Positions 8,306 through 21,435 of a DNA stretch of 64,000 nucleotides are shown here, piece by piece. Position 1 is the first letter of the stretch. Each line of letters starts with the position of its first letter. The position numbers were made by a program, and so were the translations under genes. Below the pieces are notes generated by a model. It ran no database searches and was not told the origin of the DNA. It saw only the letters and a list, made by a program, of their open reading frames with translations. This stretch comes from Galbitalea soli (lineage in GTDB: Bacteria; Actinomycetota; Actinomycetes; Actinomycetales; Microbacteriaceae), in contig NZ_JAAGWZ010000001.1 of the NCBI RefSeq assembly GCF_010686725.1, positions 558,001-622,000 on the forward strand, in the 5' to 3' direction.

Positions 8306-9542
8306 CGCAGAATCGGCGCCCACCCCACCGGCCGTCCAGGCGCCACACGAGACCGTTGGCGTGATCGACACCCGTGAGGAATACCTCGCTGCCGTCGCCG
8401 CCATCGCGGGGGGCCACGGGCCGATCGCGATCGATGCGGAGCGGGCATCCGGCTTCCGCTACTCGCAGCGCGCCTATCTCATTCAGATCTATCGGCGCGG
8501 CGCGGGCACCTTCCTCTTCGACCCGCCGGCGATCGGCGATTTCTCGGAGCTCGACGACGCGATCAAGGCGGAGGAGTGGATCCTGCACGCGGCGAGCCAG
8601 GATCTCACGTGCCTGCGTGAGGTGGGGCTCAATCCCACCCGTCTCTTCGACACAGAACTGGGTGCCCGTCTCGCCGGACTCCCCCGCGTCGGACTCGGCA
8701 CCGTCGTCGAGGAATTGCTGGGCGTGCACCTCGCGAAGGAGTTCTCGGCGGCCGACTGGTCGACGAGACCGCTGCCTCAGGCCTGGCTCGTCTACGCCGC
8801 GCTCGACGTGGAACTGCTCGTCGACCTGCGCGAGGCGATGGGCCGGCTTCTGGAGGAGGCGGGCAAGACGGAGATCGCCGCGCAGGAGTTCGAATCCGTG
8901 CTCGCTCGCGACTTCAAGCCCGTTCGCGATCAGCCGTGGCGACGCCTGAGCGGTGTGCACTCGATCAAGGGCACCCGCAACCTCGCCGTCGCGCGGGAGC
9001 TGTGGCAGGCCCGCGACGATTACGCCCGCGAGTCCGACACCGCGCCCGGGCGACTGGTCCCCGACTCCGCGCTCGTCGCGGCGGCGCGGGTGCTCCCCGC
9101 GAGCAAGCGCGAGCTGGTCGCCATGAAGGAGTTCACCGGCCGTGCCAGCCGGTCGCAGATCGACCGATGGTGGGATGCGATCCAGGCCGGCCTCGCCACC
9201 ACCGACATCCCCGTGCTCAGGCCCGGCGGCGAGACCATTCCCCCGCCCCGCGCCTGGCCCGACAAGAACCCCGCGGCCGACCGTCGTCTCAAGGCGTCGC
9301 GATCGGCGGTGACCGCGGTGGCGGACGCACTGAGCGTGCCGGTCGAGAACCTGTTGACCCCGGAGCTGCTGCGGCGGCTCTGCTGGACGCCGCCCGAAAC
9401 GATCGACCTCGCAAGCATCGAAAGCGCCCTCGTCGAGATGGGTGCCCGGCCCTGGCAGGTTGACGCTACTGCACAGGTGATCACGACGGCCTTTGTCGAA
9501 GCCAGCCAAATCGCGCAGGAGCCTTCCGAGCCCGATTCGTAG
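8298..9542 (+). CDS. rnd: ribonuclease D / HRDC-domain 3'-5' exonuclease
   Basis: A 414-residue DEDD-family exonuclease. ExoI is AIDAERASGFRYS (Asp and Glu), ExoII is HAASQDLTCLREV (Asp) and ExoIII is WLVYAALDVELL (Tyr and Asp), giving the DEDDy set. An HRDC domain follows at about residues 225-300, with a helical C-terminal region of actinobacterial type. It probably trims 3' ends of structured RNAs. The GTG start lies inside the end of the DUF3000 gene. Confidence 0.88.
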   Translation: MSSAESAPTPPAVQAPHETVGVIDTREEYLAAVAAIAGGHGPIAIDAERASGFRYSQRAYLIQIYRRGAGTFLFDPPAIGDFSELDDAIKAEEWILHAASQDLTCLREVGLNPTRLFDTELGARLAGLPRVGLGTVVEELLGVHLAKEFSAADWSTRPLPQAWLVYAALDVELLVDLREAMGRLLEEAGKTEIAAQEFESVLARDFKPVRDQPWRRLSGVHSIKGTRNLAVARELWQARDDYARESDTAPGRLVPDSALVAAARVLPASKRELVAMKEFTGRASRSQIDRWWDAIQAGLATTDIPVLRPGGETIPPPRAWPDKNPAADRRLKASRSAVTAVADALSVPVENLLTPELLRRLCWTPPETIDLASIESALVEMGARPWQVDATAQVITTAFVEASQIAQEPSEPDS

Positions 9543-9616
9543 GAACAGTCAAAGGATTTTGAGCCCCGGATGCGGTGCTTAGGATCGACAACGAACGAGA
9601 GACTGTGGGAGGCAAA

Positions 9617-10828
9617 GTGGCCGAGAGAGCTGAGATCGTCTTCGTCGACGGGGTTCGTACCCCGTTCGGACGAGCCGGTGAGAAGGGGATGTACTGGAAC
9701 ACCCGGGCCGACGATCTGGTGGTGAAGGCCATGATCGGACTCCTGGAGCGCAACCCCAGCATCCCGCGTGATCGCATCGACGACGTCGCCATCGCCGCCA
9801 CGACGCAGAGCGGCGATCAGGGTCTCACGCTCGGCCGTACCGCCGCGATCCTCGCGGGTCTCCCGCTGTCGGTACCCGGATACGCCATCGACCGGATGTG
9901 CGCGGGTGCGATGACCTCGGTCACCACCATCGCGGGCGCGATCGCCTTCGGGGCGTACGACATCGGGATCGCCGGCGGCGTGGAGCACATGGGCCGCCAC
10001 CCGATGGGATTCGGTGCCGACCCCAATCCCCGGTTCCTGTCGGAGAAGCTCGTGAGCGCGGACGCCCTCAACATGGGCAACACCGCCGAGCGTATCCACG
10101 ACCGGTTCCCCCAGCTCACCAAGGAACGCGCCGACCGCTTCGCGATGGGCAGCCAGCAGAAGGCGTGGGCGGCCTACGAGAACGGCAAGATCCAGCCGGA
10201 TCTGGTGCCCGTCGCGATCCGCAGCGAATCCGGTTGGGGCCTCGCGACCCGTGACGAGGCGCTGCGCCCCGAGACCACTCTCGAGGGTCTGGCAGGGTTG
10301 AAGACACCGTTCCGCCCGCACGGCCGGGTCACCGCCGGCAACGCATCCGGCCTCAATGACGGTGCCACCGCGAGCATCATCGCGAGCGCCGACGCCGCCA
10401 AGGAGTTCGGCCTCTCGCCCAAGATGCGGATGGTGAGCTTCGCCTTCGCGGGCGTCGAGCCCGAGATCATGGGGATCGGCCCGGTGCCCTCCACCGAGAA
10501 GGCCCTGCGCAAGGCAGGACTCACGATCGACGACATCGGACTGTTCGAGTTGAACGAGGCGTTCGCCGTCCAGGTGCTGTCCCTCCTCGACCATTTCGGG
10601 ATCGACGACGACGACCCCCGCGTCAATCTCTGGGGCGGTGCCATCGCGTTCGGTCATCCCCTCGCCTCATCGGGCGTGCGATTGATGATCCAACTCGCCC
10701 GGCAGTTCGAAGAGCATCCTGAGGTGCGCTACGGGCTCACCGCCATGTGCATCGGGCTCGGACAGGGCGGATCCGTCATCTGGGAGAACCCGCACTACAC
10801 GGGCAAGCGCAGCAAGGGGAAGAAGTGA
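9617..10828 (+). CDS. fadA: acetyl-CoA acyltransferase (thiolase)
   Basis: A 403-residue thiolase for the last step of fatty-acid beta-oxidation. The acyl-carrying cysteine is in YAIDRMCAGAMTSV. The other active-site blocks are ELNEAFAVQ, GGAIAFGHPLASSG (His) and MCIGLGQGGS (Cys). I chose the GTG at 9617, 4 bp after GGGAGG. An upstream ATG at 9575 has no such support. The gene overlaps fadB as TGATG, so the two subunits of the trifunctional complex are made together. Confidence 0.93.
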   Translation: MAERAEIVFVDGVRTPFGRAGEKGMYWNTRADDLVVKAMIGLLERNPSIPRDRIDDVAIAATTQSGDQGLTLGRTAAILAGLPLSVPGYAIDRMCAGAMTSVTTIAGAIAFGAYDIGIAGGVEHMGRHPMGFGADPNPRFLSEKLVSADALNMGNTAERIHDRFPQLTKERADRFAMGSQQKAWAAYENGKIQPDLVPVAIRSESGWGLATRDEALRPETTLEGLAGLKTPFRPHGRVTAGNASGLNDGATASIIASADAAKEFGLSPKMRMVSFAFAGVEPEIMGIGPVPSTEKALRKAGLTIDDIGLFELNEAFAVQVLSLLDHFGIDDDDPRVNLWGGAIAFGHPLASSGVRLMIQLARQFEEHPEVRYGLTAMCIGLGQGGSVIWENPHYTGKRSKGKK

Positions 10829-12951
10829 TGACCGATCGCTACGACGGCCTCCGGGCACTCGCCGACGACGAGGTCATCACCCACTCGTTCGTCAGGGATG
10901 TTCCGCTCTCCGCGGGGCGCACCCTCGCGCTCATCACCCTCGACAACGGGCGCGACCACACGCGGCCCTCGACGCTCGGTCCGCTGACCCTGCTCGAGCT
11001 CGGCGACGTACTCGACGCACAGAAGGAGCGGGCATCGCGCGGTGAGATCGCCGCGGTCGCGATCACCGGCAAGCCGTTCATCCTCGCTGCGGGTGCCGAC
11101 CTGTCGAAGGTCAGCGATATCCCCAGCAGGACGGTCGCGAAGCAGATGGCGCAGCTCGGTCACGAGGTGCTCGGCAAGCAGGCCGAGCTCGGCGTTCCGT
11201 CCTTCGTCTTCATCAACGGTCTCGCCCTCGGCGGTGGCGTGGAGATCGGTCTCAACGCCGACTACCGCACGATCGACCGCTCCATCGCCGCGCTCGCCCT
11301 CCCCGAGGTCTTCCTCGGGATCATCCCGGGATGGGGTGGCGCCTGGCTCCTGCCCAACCTCATCGGCATCGAGAACGCCCTCAAGGTGATCGTCGAGAAT
11401 CCCCTCAAGAACAACCGCACGCTCAAAGGTCAGGAGGCGTTCGATCTGGGTATCGCCGACGCGATCTTCGATCCCGCGAACTTCCTGGAGGACTCCATCC
11501 GCTGGGCCGACGGGGTGGTCTCGGGCACGATCACCGTGAAGCGCCCGAACGCGCCGGGGCGGCTCGAACGCGCGGTCAAGTGGGATGTGGCGATCGGCAT
11601 CGCGACGAAGATGCTCCAGAACCGCATCGGCACGGTCGCGAAATCTCCCTATGTGGCACTCGATCTGCTCAAGGCGGCGAAGAACACGGATCGGAAGACC
11701 GGGTTCGCCGCCGAGGACGAGGCGCTCGCGGATCTCATCTCCGGTGACCAGTTCAAGGCGAGCATCTACGCCTTCAACCTGGTCCAGAAGCGGGCGAAGC
11801 GCCCCGCGGGCGCACCCGATCGAGCGATCGCGAAGCCCGTCACGAAGGTGGGCGTCATCGGAGCCGGGCTCATGGCGAGCCAGTTCGCGCTCCTGTTCGT
11901 GAGGCGCCTGCGGGTGCCCGTCGTGATCACCGACCTCGATCAGTCCCGTGTCGACAAGGGTGTCGCCTCCATCCACCGCGAGATCGAGCAGTTGCGCGCC
12001 AAGGGGCGCATCTCCGGCGATGAGGCGAACCGGCTGACCGCCCTCGTCACGGGAACCACCGACAGGGCGCACTTCGCCGACTGCGACTGGGTCATCGAGG
12101 CGGTGTTCGAAGAGTTGGAGGTCAAGCAGGAGGTCTTCGCGCAGATCGAGAAGTACCTGTCGCCCACCGCGGTTCTCGCCACGAACACCTCATCGCTCTC
12201 CGTCGAGCAGATCGGCGCGAAACTCGAGCACCCGGAGCGGCTCGTCGGCTTCCACTTCTTCAACCCCGTGGCGGTCATGCCGCTCATCGAGGTCGTTCGC
12301 ACGCCGCTGACCGACGATGCGACGCTCTCGACCGCGATGGTCACCGCGGCCGCACTCCGCAAGAACGCGGTGATCACGAAGGACACCCCGGGGTTCGTGG
12401 TGAACCGCATCCTCGCCAAAGTGCTCGGCGAGGCGATGCACGCCGTCGACACCGGAACGCCGTTCGCGGTGGTCGACGGCTCGGTGCAGCCCTTCGGGCT
12501 CCCCATGACGCCGTTCGAACTGCTCGAGCTCGTCGGGCTCAAGGTGGGCGCCCACGTGCTGGACACCCACCACGCCGCCTTCCCCGATCGGTTCTTCGAC
12601 AGCCCCAATCTCCACGCACTCGCCGAGCTCGGTCACATCTTCGAGCGCGACAGCAAAGGCGCGATCAAGGGCTACGACAAGAAGGCGGTGGCGATCGTGT
12701 CCGGGGGCACCACGCCCATGACGGGCGAGCAGTTGCGACTCCGCATCGAGGACGGGCTTGCCGACGAGGTGAAGCGGATGCTCGACGACGGCGTCGTGGA
12801 GGCCGCCGAAGACATCGACCTCTGCCTCATTCTCGGCGCGGGGTATCCGTTCCAGATGGGCGGGCTGACTCCCTACCTCGACCGGGTCGGGGCGTCGGAG
12901 CGTGCCTTCGGCGGCACCTTCCACACGCCGCTGATCCGGGGTGTCGAGTAA
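10828..12951 (+). CDS. fadB: 3-hydroxyacyl-CoA dehydrogenase / enoyl-CoA hydratase
   Basis: A 707-residue two-domain beta-oxidation enzyme. The N-terminal crotonase domain (about 1-300) has FINGLALGGGVEIGLNADY and ALPEVFLGIIPGWGG with the catalytic glutamate. The dehydrogenase domain (about 335-700) has a Rossmann motif GVIGAGLMASQFA and the HFFNPVAVMPLIEVV block. It hydrates enoyl-CoA and oxidises 3-hydroxyacyl-CoA, feeding FadA, whose gene overlaps it. In many actinobacteria dxs lies close by, but here a three-gene block intervenes. Confidence 0.93.
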   Translation: MTDRYDGLRALADDEVITHSFVRDVPLSAGRTLALITLDNGRDHTRPSTLGPLTLLELGDVLDAQKERASRGEIAAVAITGKPFILAAGADLSKVSDIPSRTVAKQMAQLGHEVLGKQAELGVPSFVFINGLALGGGVEIGLNADYRTIDRSIAALALPEVFLGIIPGWGGAWLLPNLIGIENALKVIVENPLKNNRTLKGQEAFDLGIADAIFDPANFLEDSIRWADGVVSGTITVKRPNAPGRLERAVKWDVAIGIATKMLQNRIGTVAKSPYVALDLLKAAKNTDRKTGFAAEDEALADLISGDQFKASIYAFNLVQKRAKRPAGAPDRAIAKPVTKVGVIGAGLMASQFALLFVRRLRVPVVITDLDQSRVDKGVASIHREIEQLRAKGRISGDEANRLTALVTGTTDRAHFADCDWVIEAVFEELEVKQEVFAQIEKYLSPTAVLATNTSSLSVEQIGAKLEHPERLVGFHFFNPVAVMPLIEVVRTPLTDDATLSTAMVTAAALRKNAVITKDTPGFVVNRILAKVLGEAMHAVDTGTPFAVVDGSVQPFGLPMTPFELLELVGLKVGAHVLDTHHAAFPDRFFDSPNLHALAELGHIFERDSKGAIKGYDKKAVAIVSGGTTPMTGEQLRLRIEDGLADEVKRMLDDGVVEAAEDIDLCLILGAGYPFQMGGLTPYLDRVGASERAFGGTFHTPLIRGVE

Positions 12952-12952
12952 C

Positions 12953-14310
<1,358 letters not shown>

Positions 14311-14316
14311 GACCTC

Positions 14317-14347
14317 AGGCTAAAACCTAGAGTGCGCTCGAAGTCAA
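14317..14347 (-). promoter_or_regulatory. MerR-type promoter/operator with 19-bp spacer
   Basis: On the minus strand, -35 TTGACT (14347-14342) and -10 TAGCCT (14322-14317) are separated by 19 bp, longer than the optimal 17. An imperfect dyad, ACCTAGAGTGCGCTCGAAGT on the plus strand (14325-14344), fills the spacer. This is the classic arrangement for MerR proteins, which untwist such promoters. The -10 is 6 bp before the ATG. Confidence 0.75.
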
Positions 14348-14365
14348 ATGCGGGGCCTTGTACAT

Positions 14366-14385
14366 TTATTGAACATGTTCAATAA
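14366..14385 (+). promoter_or_regulatory. 20-bp perfect palindrome, probable TetR operator
   Basis: TTATTGAACATGTTCAATAA is a perfect inverted repeat 36 bp upstream of the TetR gene, in an AT-rich island of otherwise GC-rich DNA. The position fits self-repression by the adjacent TetR protein. It also lies between the TetR and MerR genes and could touch both. Confidence 0.7.
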
Positions 14386-14421
14386 TCATGGAATGACCCG
14401 GTTCAGTGAGGGAGTCGTCGA

Positions 14422-15075
14422 ATGGGCAAGAGCGAACTGACTCGACAGAAGATCACGGAGACCGCGCTCGCGTCGTTCCGAGAACGGGGATACGAGCAGA
14501 CCACACTCCGGCTCATCGCCGGCGAGGCGGGAATCTCCGTCGGGAACGCGTACTACTACTTTCCGACCAAGAACCACCTCGTACAAGAACTGTACCTCCG
14601 TGTGCAGACCGAGCACCGACAGAATGTGGCGGCCGCGCTCCGCTCGACCACCGATTTCGCCTCGCGGCTCGAGATCGCGCTTCTCGCGGGGCTGGACGCC
14701 CTGGCCCCCTACCACGACTCGGCGCCGGGCTTCCTGCAGGCCGCGATCTCACCGACCTCCGCGGTCAACCCCTTCGGCCCCGATTCCGCGGCGCCCCGCG
14801 AGATGGCGATCGCGCTGTTCCGCGACGTCGTGGACGGATCGAGCAACACGATCCCGGCCGCGCTGCGCGAACAGCTGCCGGAACTGCTCTGGATGGCGTT
14901 CATGGGGCTCGCGCTGTACTGGGTGTACGACGCCTCCCCCGATCAACGTCGAAGCAGGCGCCTCGCGAGCCGGGCATCCCGGCTGCTCGGCTCCCTGATC
15001 CCGCTCACGCGCCTGCCGTTCGTGAAGGGGCCGCTCGCCGAGCTGCTCGATATGGTGCGCGAGGCGCGGCTCTAG
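14422..15075 (+). CDS. TetR-family transcriptional regulator
   Basis: A 217-residue regulator. The helix-turn-helix is at about residues 25-55 (TTLRLIAGEAGISVGNAYYY), followed by FPTKNHLVQELY. The C-terminal ligand domain is hydrophobic and mostly helical. The ATG has a GAGGGAG ribosome site. A perfect palindrome lies upstream. Nothing else is in its transcription direction: it overlaps the 3' end of dxs by 4 bp on the other strand. Its targets other than itself are unknown. Confidence 0.9.
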   Translation: MGKSELTRQKITETALASFRERGYEQTTLRLIAGEAGISVGNAYYYFPTKNHLVQELYLRVQTEHRQNVAAALRSTTDFASRLEIALLAGLDALAPYHDSAPGFLQAAISPTSAVNPFGPDSAAPREMAIALFRDVVDGSSNTIPAALREQLPELLWMAFMGLALYWVYDASPDQRRSRRLASRASRLLGSLIPLTRLPFVKGPLAELLDMVREARL

Positions 15076-17024
15076 CGCTCCTCGGAGTCGAGCGGCGCCT
15101 CGATCGTGCGCCCCGAGTCCTCCGGCAGCGGACGCGCCACCGGGATTCGGCTGCCCAGCACTTGAGCGATCAAGTCACGGGCGATCTTCTGCGGGGTGAG
15201 ATCGACCAGGTCGAGGATCTCCGCCCGCGAACCATGCGGCAGGAACTCGTCGGGGAGCCCGAGCTCGGTGACCGCCGTGTCGACGCCCGCGGAGCGCAGG
15301 TCCTGGCGGATCCGTGTTCCGATTCCGCCGACGCGAACGCCGTCCTCGATGGAGACGAGGATCCGGTGCTCACGCGCGAACTCGATGATACTGGCGGGAA
15401 CCGGCACGACCCATCGCGGATCGACGACGGTCGCGCCGATCCCCTGCGCGGCGAGTCGCTCGGCGACCTGGAGACCCAGCCCCGCCATCGGACCCACCGT
15501 CACGATCAGAACGTCCTTGTGGGCCGCTTCCCGAAGGACATCGACTCCGTCGCCGGTTCGTCTGACGGCATCGAACTCGGTGCCCGCCTCGCCCTTCGAG
15601 AAGCGGATGACCGTCGGCGCATCCTCGATCCCCACCGCCTCTCGCAGTTCCTCGCGCAGTCGGGTCGCGTCCCGGGGCGCCGCGAGTCGGATATTCGGCA
15701 CCACCTGGAGAATCGCGAGGTCCCACATGCCGTGGTGGCTGGGGCCGTCCGGTCCGGTGACGCCGGCGCGGTCGAGCACGAAGGTGACGCCGGCGCGGTG
15801 CAACGCCACGTCCATGAGCACCTGATCGAAGGCCCGGTTGATGAAGGTCGCGTAGAGGGCGACGACCGGGTGCAGCCCACCGAACGCGAGCCCGGCGGCG
15901 GAGGTGACCGCGTGCTGCTCCGCGATGCCCACGTCGAACACCCGTGCGGGGTACTTCTCGGCGAAGCGGTGCAGTCCAGTGGGCCTCAGCATCGCGGCCG
16001 TGATCCCCACGATCCGGGGGTCTTCGTCGGCGATGTGGACGATCTCGTCGGCGAACACCGAGGTCCACGACGGCCGACTCGCCACCTCAACGGGCTCCCC
16101 CGTCTCGGGATCGATCTGTCCGACAGCATGGAACTGGTCGGCGACGTCGTGGAGGGCGGGCTCGTAGCCGCGGCCCTTCTGGGTGATCGCGTGCACGATG
16201 ACGGGGGCGCCGTAGTGCTTCGCCTGCTCCAGCGCCTCTTTCATCGCGGGGATGTCGTGCCCGTCGACCGGACCGATGTACTTGATGTCGAGGTTGGAGT
16301 AGAGCGCCTCGTTGTTGGTGAAGCGAGAGAGGAATCCGTGCAGGCCGCCGCGCACGCCGCGGTAGAACGCCCGCGCCGGGGCACCCAGGTGGCTGAAGAG
16401 GTTTCGGCTCGACAGATGCAGATTGCGGTAGGTCCGTCGGGTGCGGACCGTGTTCAGGAAGCGCGCCATGCCCCCGATCGTGGGCGCGTACGAGCGACCG
16501 TTGTCGTTGACGACGATGACGAGACGGCGGGAGTTGTCATCGGAGATGTTATTCAACGCCTCCCAGGTCATGCCACCTGTGAGGGCGCCGTCGCCGACGA
16601 CCGCGACCACGTGGCGGTCATCCTGTCCCGTCATCGTGAAGGCGCGGGAGATCCCGTCGGCCCAACTCAGCGAGCTCGAGGCGTGCGAGCTCTCGACGAT
16701 GTCGTGCTCGGACTCCGAGCGCTGCGGATACCCGGCGAGACCTCCGCGCTGACGAAGCCGACTGAAGTCCTGGCGCCCCGTGAGCAGCTTGTGGACGTAA
16801 CTCTGATGCCCGGTGTCGAACACGATCGCGTCGCGGGGCGAATCGAACACCGCGTGGATGGCGACCGTCAATTCGACGACGCCCAGGTTGGGCCCCAGAT
16901 GGCCGCCCGTCTTCGATACCTCGCGCACGAGGAATTCGCGAATCTCGGCCGACAGCTCAGCCAGCTGGGAATCGGTCAGCGCGTCCAGGTCGCGTGGACC
17001 CCTGATGGTCTCGAGCAGGCTCAC
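15072..17024 (-). CDS. dxs: 1-deoxy-D-xylulose-5-phosphate synthase
   Basis: A 650-residue thiamine-diphosphate enzyme that joins pyruvate and glyceraldehyde 3-phosphate in the first step of the MEP isoprenoid pathway. Motifs are DTGHQSYVHKLLTGR, the ThDP motif GDGALTGGMTWEALNNI, and FDVGIAEQHAVTSAAGLA with the catalytic glutamate. The length is normal. The start is a GTG (17022-17024) with TAGAGT 6 bp upstream, so the transcript is probably leaderless. An inverted repeat spans the promoter and start codon. Confidence 0.96.
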   Translation of the reverse strand: MSLLETIRGPRDLDALTDSQLAELSAEIREFLVREVSKTGGHLGPNLGVVELTVAIHAVFDSPRDAIVFDTGHQSYVHKLLTGRQDFSRLRQRGGLAGYPQRSESEHDIVESSHASSSLSWADGISRAFTMTGQDDRHVVAVVGDGALTGGMTWEALNNISDDNSRRLVIVVNDNGRSYAPTIGGMARFLNTVRTRRTYRNLHLSSRNLFSHLGAPARAFYRGVRGGLHGFLSRFTNNEALYSNLDIKYIGPVDGHDIPAMKEALEQAKHYGAPVIVHAITQKGRGYEPALHDVADQFHAVGQIDPETGEPVEVASRPSWTSVFADEIVHIADEDPRIVGITAAMLRPTGLHRFAEKYPARVFDVGIAEQHAVTSAAGLAFGGLHPVVALYATFINRAFDQVLMDVALHRAGVTFVLDRAGVTGPDGPSHHGMWDLAILQVVPNIRLAAPRDATRLREELREAVGIEDAPTVIRFSKGEAGTEFDAVRRTGDGVDVLREAAHKDVLIVTVGPMAGLGLQVAERLAAQGIGATVVDPRWVVPVPASIIEFAREHRILVSIEDGVRVGGIGTRIRQDLRSAGVDTAVTELGLPDEFLPHGSRAEILDLVDLTPQKIARDLIAQVLGSRIPVARPLPEDSGRTIEAPLDSEER

Positions 17025-17056
17025 ACTCAGACTCTATCCGAGCAATCCGAGTGTGA
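17021..17056 (-). repeat. inverted repeat over the dxs promoter and start codon
   Basis: TCACACTC (17021-17028) and GAGTGTGA (17049-17056) are perfect 8-bp arms with 20 bp between. One arm contains the dxs GTG start and the -10 TAGAGT lies in the loop. It could be an operator, or a hairpin in read-through RNA from acnA that hides the dxs start. Confidence 0.5.
17031..17036 (-). promoter_or_regulatory. -10 element, leaderless start of dxs
   Basis: TAGAGT on the minus strand lies 6 bp before the dxs GTG. No ribosome site is seen, which implies a leaderless mRNA. Confidence 0.55.
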
Positions 17057-17079
17057 GCCGCAGGAGATTTCGCGACCGG

Positions 17080-19899
<2,820 letters not shown>

Positions 19900-19963
19900 T
19901 GCCGTCTCCCTTGCTGACCTGACTCAATACTCCCGACCACGCGGGCGGTCGGCTAGCAAGGCA

Positions 19964-19969
19964 AGCCTA
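19964..19969 (-). promoter_or_regulatory. possible acnA -10 element
   Basis: TAGGCT on the minus strand lies 65 bp before the acnA ATG. No strong -35 is visible at standard spacing. Confidence 0.35.
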
Positions 19970-20022
19970 AGCCTCAGCCAGGTTTTCGGCGCCTCGTCCC
20001 CGTCGACTGTCAACGGAGAAAG

Positions 20023-20040
20023 TATCTTGATATCAAGATA
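20023..20040 (-). promoter_or_regulatory. 18-bp perfect palindrome upstream of acnA
   Basis: TATCTTGATATCAAGATA is a perfect inverted repeat in an AT-rich patch between the DUF3159 stop and acnA. Its size and symmetry fit a MarR-family operator. In Streptomyces the MarR protein TamR is known to control aconitase in response to citrate and trans-aconitate. Assignment to a TamR-like regulator is inference, since no such gene is in the window. Confidence 0.65.
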
Positions 20041-20049
20041 AAGCTAGCA

Positions 20050-20820
20050 TCATTCCGACGGTGCGGCCGCATCCGGCGACGCCGCCTCGTCGGGTACGCC
20101 GCTCTGCTCGCGCGGGGCGTACACCGCGCGCACGAGCAGCCAGGTCACCCACAGCGAACCCACGTAGAGCGGGATGCCGGTGAGCAGCTTCGTCGCCGCC
20201 AGCGCCTCGACGTTGCGCGCCAGATACAGCGGCACCTCGAGGCCCACCCGGATGACGCTGGGCACGACCCACACCCAGGTCGCGAGGGTCAGGGCGCGCC
20301 GCTTCGCCGGGTCGCTGCGCCAGGCGAAACCCTCCCCGGTCAGGATCCCGACGAAGACTCCCACCAGGGGCCAGCGAGCGACGATGCTGCCCACGAAGAT
20401 CACGAGCACGACCGAATTGATCAGGATGCCCGGCAGGAAGTTGTTCTCCGCCTTGCCCGTCACGAGCGCGAGCACCGCGGTGAGCGCGATGCCCACCGCC
20501 CCGGCGATCGCCTGCGTCATCGGAGAGCGAGTCCCCGCACGGGCGACCACGAAGAGGAGGGCGAGCCCGACCGGGATGAGCACCGAGATCAGAAGGTCAT
20601 GCGTCAGCGTGTAGAGCACGAGGAATCCGAAGCCGGGGAGGACCGACTCCACCAGTCCCCGAATGCCGCCCAGGGCGCCGAGAAGAGCTCCCGCGGTCGG
20701 GGTCTCGCCCGGTGTCAGGCGCGCGATCCCGCTCGTGCGGGCAGCGGCGGCCAGGGCATCCGAGAGCGATGGAATCGAAGACTCGTCGGAGTTGCGCTCG
20801 TCGTTGGGCTGCTCAGCCAT
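20050..20820 (-). CDS. DUF3159 membrane protein
   Basis: A 256-residue actinobacterial DUF3159 protein. The soluble N-terminal 60 residues are followed by about six transmembrane helices between residues 55 and 230, for example FGFLVLYTLTHDLLISVLIP and AIAGAVGIALTAVLALVTG. The hydrophilic tail is acidic. The segment WRSDPAKRRALTLATWVWV is characteristic. No function is established. It is 3 bp downstream of the DUF3710 gene and is probably co-transcribed with dut and DUF3710. Confidence 0.85.
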   Translation of the reverse strand: MAEQPNDERNSDESSIPSLSDALAAAARTSGIARLTPGETPTAGALLGALGGIRGLVESVLPGFGFLVLYTLTHDLLISVLIPVGLALLFVVARAGTRSPMTQAIAGAVGIALTAVLALVTGKAENNFLPGILINSVVLVIFVGSIVARWPLVGVFVGILTGEGFAWRSDPAKRRALTLATWVWVVPSVIRVGLEVPLYLARNVEALAATKLLTGIPLYVGSLWVTWLLVRAVYAPREQSGVPDEAASPDAAAPSE

Positions 20821-20823
20821 GGT

Positions 20824-21435
20824 TCACCCGTCGGACGCGACCGGCATGTGGAGCGGGATGAGGTCGCGCGGGGGCATCGGCGTACCCCCGCGCACGACGA
20901 CGACACTGCGGAACAGGTCCTCGATCTGCGCAGCGGCGGCCGGGTCGACCGTGCCGTCGCCCGAGATGACCCCGCGAAGGAACCAGCGCGGTCCATCGAC
21001 GCCCACGAATCGCACGAGCCGCGAGGGCTGACCGGCTCCCGCGGGGATCTCGGCGAGAACCTCCGGTCCGAACGGGCCCTCCGCGGTGCGGGTGGTTCCC
21101 CCCTGCTTGTGGATCTGGTCGACGATCTGCCGCCGGATCTCGGTCCACAGACCGCTCGACCGTGGCGCCGCGAACGGCTGCACCTGCAGCGTGGAGCCGG
21201 CGTAGTCCATTCCGACCGCGACGACGCGGTTCGTGCCCTCCTCCACTTCCAAGCGCAGCTGGAGCTCCGGCCTCGGCACGATCTTCACGCCGCCGAGATC
21301 GACGTAGGGTCGGACGGCGTTCGCCTCGCTCTCGTCGAGGGGTCCCGCCGTCGCGCGATCAGCCGGAGCCGACTTCGGCTCCTCGGCCGGCTCGGTCTGC
21401 CCCGCGTCGCTGCGGGCGATGTCGCTGTCGGTCAC
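20824..21435 (-). CDS. DUF3710 protein
   Basis: A 203-residue soluble protein of the actinobacterial DUF3710 family. The N-terminal 35 residues are acidic and disordered-looking, followed by YVDLGGVKIVPRPELQLRLE and SRLVRFVGVDGPRWFLRGVI. The function is unknown. Its start overlaps the stop of dut by 4 bp and it is followed directly by DUF3159. This order is well conserved in actinobacteria as I recall. Confidence 0.85.
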   Translation of the reverse strand: MTDSDIARSDAGQTEPAEEPKSAPADRATAGPLDESEANAVRPYVDLGGVKIVPRPELQLRLEVEEGTNRVVAVGMDYAGSTLQVQPFAAPRSSGLWTEIRRQIVDQIHKQGGTTRTAEGPFGPEVLAEIPAGAGQPSRLVRFVGVDGPRWFLRGVISGDGTVDPAAAAQIEDLFRSVVVVRGGTPMPPRDLIPLHMPVASDG

